A stretch of DNA of 64,000 nucleotides. Origin: Pseudomonas sp. LS1212. GTDB lineage: Bacteria; Pseudomonadota; Gammaproteobacteria; Pseudomonadales; Pseudomonadaceae. The position numbers and the translations under genes are program-made. The notes beneath the pieces were generated by a model, which was not told the origin of the DNA, did not search any database, and saw nothing but the letters and a program-made list of their open reading frames with translations. The DNA is taken from contig NZ_CP102951.1 in NCBI RefSeq assembly GCF_024741815.1, positions 4,540,001-4,604,000 on the forward strand. The letters run 5' to 3'. Of this stretch, positions 36,745-46,199 are shown one piece after another; position 1 is the first letter of the stretch, and every line of letters begins with the position of its first letter.

Positions 36745-39700
36745 TCACCTGATGATTTCCTCCTGTTCTTCCTTTCGGTGCGCCCAATAGTAAAGTGCCG
36801 GCAATACCAACAATGTCAGCGCGGTAGAAGACAGAATTCCGCCGATCACCACCGTCGCCAAAGGCCGCTGCACTTCAGCCCCGGTACCGGTTGCCAGGGC
36901 CATCGGAACAAATCCCAATGAGGCCACCAATGCGGTCATCAATACTGGACGCAACCGGGTCAAGGCGCCTTCATCGATGGCCAGGCGCAGGGGGCGCCCC
37001 TCTTCGCGAAGGTTACGGATAAAGGCAATCATCACCAGGCCGTTGAGCACTGCCACGCCCGACAGGGCGATGAACCCGACGCCGGCAGAAATCGACAGGG
37101 GAATATCGCGCAGCCACAAGGCAAACACCCCGCCGGTCAGGGCAAAAGGAATGCCGGTAAACACCAACAGGCCATCCTTGAGGTTGTTGAACATCATGAA
37201 CAGCAAGGCGAACACCAACAGCAAGGCAACCGGCACCACGATCTGCAGGCGCCTGGCCGCCGATTGCAGTTGCTCGAACTGACCACCCCAGGTGGTCCAG
37301 TAACCGGCCGGGATCTGCACCTGTCGCTCGATCTGCTCGCCCGCCTCCTGCACGAACGAACCGATATCGCGGCCACGCACATTGGCGCTGACCACCACCA
37401 GCCGCTTGCCGTTCTCCCGGCTGACCTGGTTGGGACCCAGCACCAGATCGAGGCTGGCCACATCCGCCAGGGCGATAAAACCGATCTGCTCGGCGCTGTC
37501 GACTGTGGCCGGCACCGGAATCAGCAGACGGGAGAGCCCCTGGATGTCGGTGCGCAGCTTGTCCGAGAGCCTGACGACCATTTCGAAGCGCCGATCGCCC
37601 TCGTACAGCGTGCCCGCCTGCCGACCACCGACGGCCACAGCAATGGTGTCCTGCACGTCGCCGACGTTGAGGCCATAGCGAGCGGCCTTGTCGCGGTCGA
37701 TGTTGATCGTCAGTACCGGCAAGCCCGAGGTCTGTTCGACCTTGACCTCCGAGGCCCCCGTGACCTTCTGCAAGGTCTCGGCAATTTGCCCGGCAGTCTT
37801 GTTGAGCACGTCCATGTCATCACCGAAAACCTTGACCGCAACGTCGCTGCGCACCCCGGAAATCAGTTCGTTGAAGCGCAGCTGGATCGGCTGCGAAAGT
37901 TCATGGTTGCTCCCCGGCACCACCGCGCTGGCGCGCTGGATATCCTCGATCAGCTGCTCGCGACGCTTGCTCGGATCCGGCCACTGGTCCTTGGGCTTGA
38001 GCATGACATAGCTGTCGGAAATGTTCGGCGGCATCGGGTCCGAAGCGATTTCGGCGGTGCCGGTGCGGGCAAATATTCGCTCGACTTCCGGCACCCGTTC
38101 GATCACGGCCTTTTCCAGCTGCTGCTGCATCTGCACCGATTGCGTCAGGCTGGTTCCCGGCACCCGCAGGGCCTGCAAGGCGAAATCGCCTTCACTCAGG
38201 CTCGGAACGAACTCGCTGCCCATGCGGCTGGCCACCAGCCCCGAAAGCAGGATGGCCGTGACTGCCACAGAGAAAGCTGCCGGGCGATGGCCCATCACCC
38301 ACTTGAGCACCGGCTCGTAGCCACGCCGGGCGCTGCGCATCAGCAGGTTATCCTCTTCCTTTACCTTGCCGGTGACCAACAGCGCGATCGCTGCCGGCAC
38401 GAAGGTCACCGAGAGAATCATGGCGCCGAACAGGGCGATGACGACGGTGAAAGCCATGGGATGGAACATTTTGCCTTCCACCCCGGTCAGGGCGAAGATC
38501 GGCAGGTACACCACCATGATGATCAACTGCCCGAACACCAGCGCCCGCCGCGCCTCCTTTGCCGCCGCGAACACTTCGTGCATACGTTCGGAGCGCGTCA
38601 GCGTGCGGCCATGCTGTTGCTGGGCATGGGCCAGGCGCCTGATGGCGTTTTCGACGATCACCACCGCACCGTCGACGATGATGCCAAAGTCCAGCGCGCC
38701 CAGGCTCATCAGGTTGGCGCTGACCTTGTTGGCGAACATGCCGGTAAAGGCGAACAGCATCGCCAGTGGAATGACCATCGCGGTAATCAGCGCCGCGCGA
38801 ATGTTGCCCAGGAACAAAAAGAGCACCGCGATCACCAGGATCGCGCCTTCGACCAGGTTGTTCCTTACCGTGGCGATTGCTTTGTCGACCAGCGTCGTAC
38901 GGTCGTACACTGTGACCGCAACCACGCCCTTGGGCAGGGAGCGGTTGATATCGGCCAGTTTCGCCGCGACAGCCTGGGAGACTGTCCGGCTGTTCTCGCC
39001 GATCAGCATGAACACTGTACCCAGCACCACCTCACGACCGTTCTCGGTGGCGGCGCCGGTACGCAGTTCCCGACCCAGGCCGACGTCCGCCACGTTCCTG
39101 ATGCGAATCGGCGTGCCATCGATATTGGCCATGACGATGTTGGCAATATCGTCGGTGCTGGCGACCTGACCCGGTGCGCGAATCAACAACTGCTCGCCGC
39201 TGCGCTCGATGTAGCCGGCGCCGACGTTGGCATTGTTGCGCTCGAGCGCCGTGACCAGGTCGGTCAGCGTCAGCTTGTAAGCGGCCAGCCGCCTGGGGTC
39301 GGGGGCAATCTGGTACTCCTTGGCGAAACCGCCGATGGTGTTGATCTCGGCTACGCCCGGTACGTTGCGCAACTGCGGCTTGATGATCCAGTCCTGGATC
39401 ACCCGCAGATCGGACAGGGTATAAGCGCTGCCGTCTTCCTTCAACGCGCCTTCCCTGGCTTCAACCGTCCACAGGAAAATCTCGCCGAGCCCGGTCGATA
39501 TCGGCCCCATGACCGCTTCAACCCCTTCGGGCAATTGCTCGCGTGCAACCTGCAAGCGCTCGTTGACCAGCTGGCGGGCGAAGAACAGGTCGGTGCCATC
39601 CTTGAAGATCACCGTCACCTGGGACAGCCCCGAACGCGACAGCGAGCGGGTTTGCTGCAAGGCCGGCAAACCGGCCATGGCTGTCTCGATCGGGAAGGTG

Positions 39701-39894
39701 ATGCGCTGCTCGGTTTCCAGCGGCGAGAATCCCGCCGCCGTGGTATTGATCTGCACCTGGACGTTGGTGATGTCCGGCACGGCGTCGATCGGCAGCTTCT
39801 GGTAGCTGGCGATGCCCAGCCCGGCCATGAGCAGGACAGCGAGCAACACAATGATGCGCTGCTCTATCGCGAACTGAATGATGCGTTCAAACAT
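36745..39894 (-). CDS. czcA: Heavy-metal RND efflux pump CzcA
   Basis: Inner-membrane proton-driven pump of 1049 aa, the normal size of HME-RND proteins, with about twelve helices and two large periplasmic loops. The helix-4 motif reads LDFGIIVDGAVVIVEN, the pattern of the zinc/cobalt/cadmium (HME1) subgroup rather than copper/silver CusA pumps. With CzcB and CzcC it spans the envelope and expels divalent metal. It starts 25 bp after czcB and ends the czcCBA operon. Confidence 0.95.
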   Translation of the reverse strand: MFERIIQFAIEQRIIVLLAVLLMAGLGIASYQKLPIDAVPDITNVQVQINTTAAGFSPLETEQRITFPIETAMAGLPALQQTRSLSRSGLSQVTVIFKDGTDLFFARQLVNERLQVAREQLPEGVEAVMGPISTGLGEIFLWTVEAREGALKEDGSAYTLSDLRVIQDWIIKPQLRNVPGVAEINTIGGFAKEYQIAPDPRRLAAYKLTLTDLVTALERNNANVGAGYIERSGEQLLIRAPGQVASTDDIANIVMANIDGTPIRIRNVADVGLGRELRTGAATENGREVVLGTVFMLIGENSRTVSQAVAAKLADINRSLPKGVVAVTVYDRTTLVDKAIATVRNNLVEGAILVIAVLFLFLGNIRAALITAMVIPLAMLFAFTGMFANKVSANLMSLGALDFGIIVDGAVVIVENAIRRLAHAQQQHGRTLTRSERMHEVFAAAKEARRALVFGQLIIMVVYLPIFALTGVEGKMFHPMAFTVVIALFGAMILSVTFVPAAIALLVTGKVKEEDNLLMRSARRGYEPVLKWVMGHRPAAFSVAVTAILLSGLVASRMGSEFVPSLSEGDFALQALRVPGTSLTQSVQMQQQLEKAVIERVPEVERIFARTGTAEIASDPMPPNISDSYVMLKPKDQWPDPSKRREQLIEDIQRASAVVPGSNHELSQPIQLRFNELISGVRSDVAVKVFGDDMDVLNKTAGQIAETLQKVTGASEVKVEQTSGLPVLTINIDRDKAARYGLNVGDVQDTIAVAVGGRQAGTLYEGDRRFEMVVRLSDKLRTDIQGLSRLLIPVPATVDSAEQIGFIALADVASLDLVLGPNQVSRENGKRLVVVSANVRGRDIGSFVQEAGEQIERQVQIPAGYWTTWGGQFEQLQSAARRLQIVVPVALLLVFALLFMMFNNLKDGLLVFTGIPFALTGGVFALWLRDIPLSISAGVGFIALSGVAVLNGLVMIAFIRNLREEGRPLRLAIDEGALTRLRPVLMTALVASLGFVPMALATGTGAEVQRPLATVVIGGILSSTALTLLVLPALYYWAHRKEEQEEIIR

Positions 39895-39919
39895 GAGGGA
39901 CTACTCGCACGGGTGAGAA

Positions 39920-41122
39920 TCAGTGGGCGTGCTCGGCCGAGGCCTTGCCCAACTCCGACTTGAGAACGAAACTGCCGACGGTCGCGACCCACTGGCCTGC
40001 CTGCAGGCCCTGCTTGATCTCGACATGCCCGGCTTCGCTGGCGCCCAGTACCACTGGTTGGGCGAGAAATCCCTCGGCAAGCCGGATAAACACCGAAGGC
40101 CTGTCTTCCAGGACCTGGATGGCTTGTTCGGGCACCGCGACCAGGGCCGGGCGTGTGTCGGTCGGCAACAGCACCGAGACGAACAGCCCCGGCCTCCAGA
40201 CGCCACGAGGGTTGTCCAGGGTCACCCGCACGGTTGCGGTGCGGGTCTGCTCGCCAAGCAGGCTGCCGACATAGCTCACCGTGCCGGTCACCTGCTCGCC
40301 GAGTTCGATTGCACTGATCGTTACCGGTTCGCCAACCTGAACCTTGCCCAGGTCCTTGGGGGCAACGCCGAAGGTGGCCCAGACCCGTGACAGGTCCGAC
40401 AGGGTGAAGGCATTGCTGGCCTCGCTGACCACCTCGCCGGGCACCAGATGCTTCTCCACCACCACGCCGTCGAAGGGGGCGCGCAACTCATAGCGGTTAC
40501 CCCCGGCCAATACGCTGCTGCCACTGATCGCGCTCATCTTCTGGCGGGCATTGTTCACGGCAATCTCGGCTTCCTGCAGGGCCTGCCGTGCCTGCAGAAA
40601 GTCTTGCTCGGCAGAGATTTTTTCCTGCCATAGCTGTCGTTCACGCTCATAGGTGGTGCGTGCCAGCTCGACCCGACGCTGGCTCGCCGCCAGCTCACTG
40701 CGTTGATCGGAAATCTGCTGACTGGCGATGACAGCCAGCAGGTCCCCCTGCTTCACCGCTTGGCCGAGACTGACCTGGACCGACTCGACCACACCCGCAG
40801 CCCTGGGCACCACGTGGGCTGTCCGGTCTTCGTCGAAGCGGATTTCCCCAAGCAGCGAAAGCGTATTGCTCAGTTGCCGCGGACGGGCCTGGGCCACTTC
40901 GATCCCGGCCGCCTGGATCTGCTCGGCACTGAGCACCAACCGGTCGGCCTCGCCTTGCGGCTGCGCAGCCTGGGCATGCCCGTCTTCGCCATGTTCGTCG
41001 GCCTCTTCATGCCCGCTCCGGGTCGCTGTGGGGGTGCTGCCGAGCTCGCGTTGCACCCAGGCCCCGCCCCCTAGCCCGACCGCCAGGGCCAAGAGACCGA
41101 CCATGATGTATTTCTTGTCCAT
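39920..41122 (-). CDS. czcB: Heavy-metal RND membrane-fusion protein CzcB
   Basis: Periplasmic adaptor of about 400 aa that joins CzcA to CzcC. An N-terminal anchor (LLALAVGLGGGAW) is followed by a His/Glu-rich stretch (HEEADEHGEDGHAQ, about residues 36-50) that could bind metal, then a lipoyl-like and coiled-coil region and the beta-barrel. The start at 41122 (MDKKYIMVG) has CAGGAG five bases upstream; a longer frame to 41176 is unlikely. Confidence 0.94.
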   Translation of the reverse strand: MDKKYIMVGLLALAVGLGGGAWVQRELGSTPTATRSGHEEADEHGEDGHAQAAQPQGEADRLVLSAEQIQAAGIEVAQARPRQLSNTLSLLGEIRFDEDRTAHVVPRAAGVVESVQVSLGQAVKQGDLLAVIASQQISDQRSELAASQRRVELARTTYERERQLWQEKISAEQDFLQARQALQEAEIAVNNARQKMSAISGSSVLAGGNRYELRAPFDGVVVEKHLVPGEVVSEASNAFTLSDLSRVWATFGVAPKDLGKVQVGEPVTISAIELGEQVTGTVSYVGSLLGEQTRTATVRVTLDNPRGVWRPGLFVSVLLPTDTRPALVAVPEQAIQVLEDRPSVFIRLAEGFLAQPVVLGASEAGHVEIKQGLQAGQWVATVGSFVLKSELGKASAEHAH

Positions 41123-41172
41123 GTAAACTCCTGAGAGCATCCGACCCAACCGCGACAGCACGTAAGCGACCC

Positions 41173-41349
41173 TCACGGCAGGCCCGTTGGATTCGATAGA
41201 AAGAGCGCGCCAAACGCGCGAAGGAATTCATGAATGCACCAGTGCCGAGGCTCCTGGACCTGGAAGTTCATAAGGTCCAGCGGGTTGTCACCGAGCAGCA
41301 GGGCACTGGCACAGAAAAGGCAAAGCACTAGCCGCTTGAATTTCTGCAT
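41173..41349 (-). CDS. Possible small membrane or exported peptide between czcC and czcB
   Basis: An open frame of 58 codons lies in the 248-bp gap between czcC and czcB on the operon strand. It begins MQKFKRLVLCLFCASALLLG, a plausible signal or membrane segment with two Cys, and continues with DLMNFQVQEPRHWCIHEF, containing His, Cys and Glu. The sequence AGGA directly abuts the ATG, so the ribosome site is poor. It ends 51 bp before the czcB start. No family was recognised. It may be a real small gene or only transcribed spacer. Confidence 0.4.
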   Translation of the reverse strand: MQKFKRLVLCLFCASALLLGDNPLDLMNFQVQEPRHWCIHEFLRAFGALFLSNPTGLP

Positions 41350-41370
41350 TCCTGGGCAGACAGGAGGTGA

Positions 41371-42651
41371 TCACTGCGTGTTGGAGAGATCGCCGAACGC
41401 CCGCTCGATCTGCACCCAGGCGTCGGTCACCTGCGCAGCCGCCTGGAGGTATTGAGTACGGGCATTGATCAGGGTCCGTTGTGCATCGAGCACATCGAGG
41501 AAACCGAACTTGCCCATTTCGAAACCCCGGGTCGCGACATCCACCGCATTCTGCGCGGCGGGCAGGATGATCTGATTGAACGACGTCACCTCGTTCTGCG
41601 CCGTATTCCACTGGTCCAGCGCCTGACGCACGTCCGTGCGCAAGCGCAACTCGGCGGCATTGCGCAGATCGCGGGCCTGGTCGGCGCGACGCGCAGCCGC
41701 CAGGATGTTGCCCTGGTTGCGATTGAACAGTGGGACAGGCATCGACAGCCCCACCACATTGACCCGCTCACGATCAGTTTCGCTGTATTGGCTGCCCAGG
41801 CTCACCCTCAGGTCGGGGATCCGCTGGCTTCTCTCAAGCCCCAGCGAAGCCTCGCGCTGATCGACCTGCAATTGCGCCAGACGCAGGTCGGCGGTATCGC
41901 CTATACGCCCAAGCAAGCGCGCGGCCTCGGGAACTCTCTCGGGAACGGCAATACCCGACTCGACCCGACTGAACTGCGCGAACGGCGCACCGGTAACCTC
42001 GGCCAATTGTTGATAGGCATTGGCCCGCTGCGTGTGCGCGCGGCTCACTTCCAGACGTACTTCCGACAACTGCACCTGAGCGCGAGTGGCTTCGACAGGC
42101 GAGGCTTTGCCGGCCCTGATCCGCCCTTGGGCAATGCTCAGGCCCCGTTCGGCCAGTGCCTGCGACTGCTCGGCCAGCTGCTGGCGCTCTTGCGCGCGCG
42201 CGGCGCCCGAGAAGGCGCCGATGACATTGGCGCGCAACAGATTGCGCTGGCGCTCCAACTCCACCTGTGCGACATCCTGGCCACGCCGCGCCAACTCAAC
42301 GCGAGCACCACGCTTGCCGCCCAATTCCACTGCCTGACTAATGCTCAAGGTGGTGGTTCGCGAGTTTCGCCGGGTGTCCTCCGCTTCCCAGGACAATTCG
42401 GGATTGGGCACCAGGCCGGCCTGCTGTCGATCGCCCCGGGCAATTTCAATGCCCCACTGCGCCGCGGCCAGCTCGGGGTTATTGGCCAATGCCGTCTGCA
42501 GGGCCTCCTCAAGGGTGAGCGTCGGGCCTGACGCGGCCGGAAGGCGCGCACTCCAGCTCACTGCCAGGGCCACGATCACAACGCAAAGCCCCAATCGCTG
42601 CCTGGCGCCCCCCCTGGTTCTCGGTCGATAAAGTTCGCTGTTCCACTGCAC
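41371..42651 (-). CDS. czcC: Heavy-metal efflux outer-membrane factor CzcC (TolC family)
   Basis: Outer-membrane channel of about 426 aa for the CzcCBA pump. After a signal region (LGLCVVIVALAVSWSA) come two TolC repeats: LTLEEALQTALANNPELAAA near residue 50 and AEVTGAPF in the middle, with long coiled-coil helices. A GTG at 42651 is preferred because GGAGG lies eight bases upstream; another in-frame GTG at 42669 precedes it. It is the first gene of czcC-czcB-czcA and is divergent from czcRS. Confidence 0.92.
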   Translation of the reverse strand: MQWNSELYRPRTRGGARQRLGLCVVIVALAVSWSARLPAASGPTLTLEEALQTALANNPELAAAQWGIEIARGDRQQAGLVPNPELSWEAEDTRRNSRTTTLSISQAVELGGKRGARVELARRGQDVAQVELERQRNLLRANVIGAFSGAARAQERQQLAEQSQALAERGLSIAQGRIRAGKASPVEATRAQVQLSEVRLEVSRAHTQRANAYQQLAEVTGAPFAQFSRVESGIAVPERVPEAARLLGRIGDTADLRLAQLQVDQREASLGLERSQRIPDLRVSLGSQYSETDRERVNVVGLSMPVPLFNRNQGNILAAARRADQARDLRNAAELRLRTDVRQALDQWNTAQNEVTSFNQIILPAAQNAVDVATRGFEMGKFGFLDVLDAQRTLINARTQYLQAAAQVTDAWVQIERAFGDLSNTQ

Positions 42652-43118
42652 TTGCACACTCCTCCACACGATTGCCCTACGCCTTCATCTATCACCGACT
42701 GCGTATGAATGACGAAACAAGACAACAGTAACTTCTGTGAGGGAGCAATGTAGTTTCCGAGCTTTATCAGCAAGGTGACCGGAACATTACAAATACGTCA
42801 TCTCAGCATTTCCACCCAAGTAATGAACTAGTATGGCTATTACATTTCACATCACCCATACCTTGGCCACTTGTTACGACGTGCAACAAATTCGGGAGAT
42901 GCTGGCGCGCTACAGCCCAGGCCCGGCAAAGAATTACAGGTTGACCCTGAAGCCACTTCAGGGTTGATAATAAAAAATCAAAACACTCATTAATTTGGTG
43001 TTAATGCGCCTACCTCACCACTACTTACTTTTAACCAAAAAGAAAACTCACAATAAAAACTCTATGTTTTCTGAACCAAACTCACCCATCAACACTGACT
43101 TCATAGAGTGCCTGCCCC
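42652..43118. promoter_or_regulatory. czcC-czcR divergent regulatory region
   Basis: A 467-bp AT-rich spacer between the efflux operon and its two-component regulator. It must hold both promoters and any CzcR sites. Inside it is a perfect inverted repeat (separate entry). No direct-repeat CzcR box could be assigned with confidence. Confidence 0.5.
42944..42964. repeat. Perfect 9-bp inverted repeat in the czc regulatory region
   Basis: accctgaag-cca-cttcagggt forms a nine-base-pair stem with a three-base loop. It has no T run on either strand, so a terminator is unlikely. It may be an operator or an mRNA leader hairpin. Confidence 0.6.
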
Positions 43119-43793
43119 ATGCGAATCCTGATAATCGAGGATGAAACCAAAACGGCCGAATACCTGCATCAAGGCCTGACTGAAAACGGTTATATAGTCG
43201 ACAGCGCCAATAATGGCGCCGATGGCCTGCACCTGGCCCAGCAACAGGCCTACGACCTGGTGGTTCTCGACGTCAACCTCCCGCAGCTCGATGGCTGGGG
43301 GGTACTGGAACGGCTACGGAGCCATGGCAATACCCGCATTATGATGCTCACCGCTCGCGGCCGTCTGGCCGACAAGGTCAAGGGGCTGGACCTGGGGGCC
43401 GACGATTACCTGGTCAAACCTTTCGAGTTTCCCGAACTGCTGGCCCGGGTGCGCACCCTGTTGCGCCGCAGCGACCAGAACATTGCGCCCCAAACCCTCA
43501 AGGTCGCCGACCTGGAACTGGACCGAGGTCGCCACCGCGCCTACCGTGGCAACCAGCGCATCGACCTGACGGCAAAGGAATTCGCGCTGCTGCACCTGTT
43601 GATGCGCCAGAGCGGCGAGGTGCTGTCACGCACCCAGATCATTTCTCTGGTCTGGGACATGAACTTCGATTGCGATACCAACGTGGTTGAAGTGTCGATC
43701 CGCAGACTACGTGCAAAGATCGACGACCCCTTCGACAATAAGTTGATCCACACCCTGCGCGGCGTCGGCTATGTGCTGGAGTCACGCGAATGA
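43119..43793 (+). CDS. czcR: Heavy-metal response regulator CzcR
   Basis: OmpR/PhoB-type response regulator of 224 aa. Receiver domain residues 1-115 with acidic pocket (IIEDE), phosphoacceptor Asp51 in LVVLDVNLP and Lys101 in VKPF; winged-helix DNA-binding domain after residue 125 (DLTAKEFALLHLLMR, then VVEVSIRRLRAKID). It should activate the divergent czcCBA genes when metal is high. It overlaps the kinase gene by 4 nt (ATGA). Confidence 0.93.
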   Translation: MRILIIEDETKTAEYLHQGLTENGYIVDSANNGADGLHLAQQQAYDLVVLDVNLPQLDGWGVLERLRSHGNTRIMMLTARGRLADKVKGLDLGADDYLVKPFEFPELLARVRTLLRRSDQNIAPQTLKVADLELDRGRHRAYRGNQRIDLTAKEFALLHLLMRQSGEVLSRTQIISLVWDMNFDCDTNVVEVSIRRLRAKIDDPFDNKLIHTLRGVGYVLESRE

Positions 43794-45223
43794 AAGCCAC
43801 CCGTCTTTCGCTGCGGCTCGGACTGACTGTCAGCCTCATGGGTGCTGGCCTGGTGGTGCTGCTGGCGACCCTGGCCGTGCTGGCCCTCGATCACGAGCTG
43901 AACACCCGGGTAGAACGTGATCTGGAAAAGAAGATGCAGCAGTTGCAGCACAACCTCAGCGTGGAGCTGAAGGCCAATGACCTGTCCTTGCGCCCCCATG
44001 CCCTGCTCGATGTGGTCATGGGGCATGACAACCTGAACCTGACCATTTTTGGTCCGCGCCAGGAACAGCCGGCGCTAGTGTCGCTGGGGGCAGGCGTTGA
44101 TAATCGTCACCTGGCGCAACTGGAGCCACACGAGCATCTGAGCTATCGAAGCTGGACCGACAGCGACGGCCAGCGGTTGCTGACCGCTTCGCAGTTGATG
44201 CGCCTGCAAGGTCGCGAACCGGTGCGGGTATTGCTGACGGTCAACCGCGCCGACGATGAACAGCTGCTCGGTGCCTATCTGCGCTCGACGGTTATCGCCT
44301 TGCCGCTGTTGTTGCTCTTGATCGGCGTCGCTGCCTGGTGGCTGGTGCAGCGTGGGCTGTTGCCGCTGCGACAATTTCGCCGGGTTGCGGCCAAAGTATC
44401 GGCCCAGGACCTGTCACATCGACTTTCGGTGGATAAACTGCCCCAGGAGCTGAGCGAGCTGGCCCACGGCATCAATTACATGCTCAACCGCCTGGACAAC
44501 GGCGTGCAGCAACTCTCGCAGTTTTCCGATGACCTGGCGCACGAACTGCGCACGCCCATCAGCAACCTGATGGGCAAAGCCCAGGTCACCCTGGCCAAGG
44601 AGCGGCCAGCGGAGCAGTACAAGGCCGTGCTGGAGTGCAGTATCGAAGAACTCAATCGGGTCACGCGGATCATTTCCGACATGCTGTTCCTGGCTCAGGT
44701 CAGTCATCCGGCCGCCCTGGCGCCTTTTGAGCAGGTTGTGCTGGAAGACGAAGTGCAACGCGTTGCTGAGCTGTTCAGCATCGCCGCCGAAGAGAAACGG
44801 ATCGGCTTGCAGATCAGCGGCCGGGCAACGGTGGCAGGTGATCGACTGATGATTCAGCGCGCGTTATCCAACCTGCTGTCCAATGCCATACGCCACAGCC
44901 CCGCGGGAGCGCAGATCGGCCTGGATATCGAGCAGCATGCAGAGGGTTTGTCAGTGGCGGTGAGCAATGGCGGGCCGGGTATCGCCGCCGAACACCTGCC
45001 GCATCTGTTCGAGCGTTTCTACCGCGCCGACAACAGCCGCTCGCGGCTCGAAGGCGGGACCGGCCTGGGCCTGGCGATCGTGCGCTCGATCATGAACCAG
45101 CATCAGGGTACCGTAGAGGTAACCAGCGTACCGGACGGCCTTACGGTCTTTCGGCTGTTTTTCCCGAAGAGTGCATCGCTTCAATTTCCAGCCACTTTTT
45201 CGACTACTTTGTCTGGAAGGTGA
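43790..45223 (+). CDS. czcS: Heavy-metal sensor histidine kinase CzcS
   Basis: Inner-membrane kinase of 477 aa. Two membrane helices (LTVSLMGAGLVVLLATLAVL near residue 20, and VIALPLLLLLIGVAAWWLV near 168) enclose a periplasmic sensor loop with several His and Glu. A HAMP domain, the H-box DDLAHELRTPISNLMGKAQV, the N-box LSNLLSNAIRHSP and the G-box GTGLGLAIV follow. Family members of this heavy-metal sensor group respond to zinc, cadmium, cobalt or copper. Position next to CzcR and czcCBA points to zinc/cadmium/cobalt. Confidence 0.92.
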   Translation: MKATRLSLRLGLTVSLMGAGLVVLLATLAVLALDHELNTRVERDLEKKMQQLQHNLSVELKANDLSLRPHALLDVVMGHDNLNLTIFGPRQEQPALVSLGAGVDNRHLAQLEPHEHLSYRSWTDSDGQRLLTASQLMRLQGREPVRVLLTVNRADDEQLLGAYLRSTVIALPLLLLLIGVAAWWLVQRGLLPLRQFRRVAAKVSAQDLSHRLSVDKLPQELSELAHGINYMLNRLDNGVQQLSQFSDDLAHELRTPISNLMGKAQVTLAKERPAEQYKAVLECSIEELNRVTRIISDMLFLAQVSHPAALAPFEQVVLEDEVQRVAELFSIAAEEKRIGLQISGRATVAGDRLMIQRALSNLLSNAIRHSPAGAQIGLDIEQHAEGLSVAVSNGGPGIAAEHLPHLFERFYRADNSRSRLEGGTGLGLAIVRSIMNQHQGTVEVTSVPDGLTVFRLFFPKSASLQFPATFSTTLSGR

Positions 45224-45294
45224 CCAAACAGACGGGCATCGTTGCCCGCCTTGAGCACGACTTTTACCTCTGACGCTACCCTGAGGATCCAGAC

Positions 45295-46122
45295 ATGAGC
45301 AATCGCCAAACCGAAATCGCCCTGGCCCTGCAGGTCGTGCCACCCTTCACCGACGATGCGGCGCTGAAGGCCGAAGTCGAACGCCGCAAGGCCTTCATCA
45401 AGCAGTGCCTACGCAATGCCGGGGGCAAAGTGCTGGTGCTGGGAATCAGTGGCGGCGTCGACTCGCTGACCGCTGGCCGCCTGGCACAGTTGACGGTCGA
45501 GGAACTGCGCGAAGAAACCGGTGACGCCAACTACCGTTTCATCGCCGTACGCCTGCCCTACAACATCCAGCATGACGAGCAGGATGCCGCCGCGTCGCTG
45601 GCCTTTATCAAGGCTGACGTGGAAGATACGGTAAACATTGCCGCCAGCGTGCTTGGCCTGGGCGATCAAGTCGCCCACCTGCACGGGCTGACACCAGAGC
45701 GACGGGATTTTGTGATCGGCAATACCAAGGCGCGGATCCGCATGGTTGCCCAGTACACCATTGCCAACGCCAATAATGGCCTGGTAATCGGCACCGACCA
45801 TGCCGCCGAAGCGGTCATGGGCTTTTTCACCAAGTTCGGTGATGGTGCCTGCGACCTGGCGCCTTTGAGCGGCCTGGTCAAGGGTCAGGTGCGGGCGATC
45901 GCGCGTTTTCTCGGAGCTCCCGAGAGCCTGGTGCTCAAGACCCCTACCGCCGACCTGGAGGAGTTGCGCCCCGGCATGCCCGACGAGGAATCCCATGGGG
46001 TGACGTACGCCCAGATCGACGCCTTCCTGCAGGGCGAAACGGTCAGCGACGAGGCCTATCAGATTATCGTGCGCACCTACGACAACACCCGGCACAAGCG
46101 CCAATTGCCGTTCGTGCCGTGA
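45295..46122 (+). CDS. nadE: Ammonia-dependent NAD synthetase
   Basis: Last step of NAD synthesis: amidation of deamido-NAD with ATP and ammonia. 275 aa, with the PP-loop VLGISGGVDSLTAGR at about residues 45-59 and the later GTDHAAEAVMGFFTKFGDG. It lacks the N-terminal glutaminase domain, so it uses free ammonia. It is monocistronic here and followed by a single REP sequence. Confidence 0.96.
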   Translation: MSNRQTEIALALQVVPPFTDDAALKAEVERRKAFIKQCLRNAGGKVLVLGISGGVDSLTAGRLAQLTVEELREETGDANYRFIAVRLPYNIQHDEQDAAASLAFIKADVEDTVNIAASVLGLGDQVAHLHGLTPERRDFVIGNTKARIRMVAQYTIANANNGLVIGTDHAAEAVMGFFTKFGDGACDLAPLSGLVKGQVRAIARFLGAPESLVLKTPTADLEELRPGMPDEESHGVTYAQIDAFLQGETVSDEAYQIIVRTYDNTRHKRQLPFVP

Positions 46123-46146
46123 CCTCCTGAGGCCGCTGTGCGCCCT

Positions 46147-46173
46147 GGCGCAGCCTGGCGGCAGCGGCTACAG
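46147..46173. repeat. Single REP-type sequence
   Basis: ggcgcagcctggcggcagcg followed by gctaca matches one arm of the tgtagccgctgcc class. The opposite arm is only vestigial (gaggccgctgtg). It lies between the convergent nadE and pdxJ. Confidence 0.7.
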
Positions 46174-46199
46174 CCAGCTGCCGCCACGGGCCTCGAAAC

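Noticed and set aside
37264..39963. Open frame of about 900 codons on the plus strand opposite czcA
   Set aside because: Antisense shadow of a high-GC gene. The His/Gln/Asp-rich translation is typical of such mirrors and czcA is fully supported.
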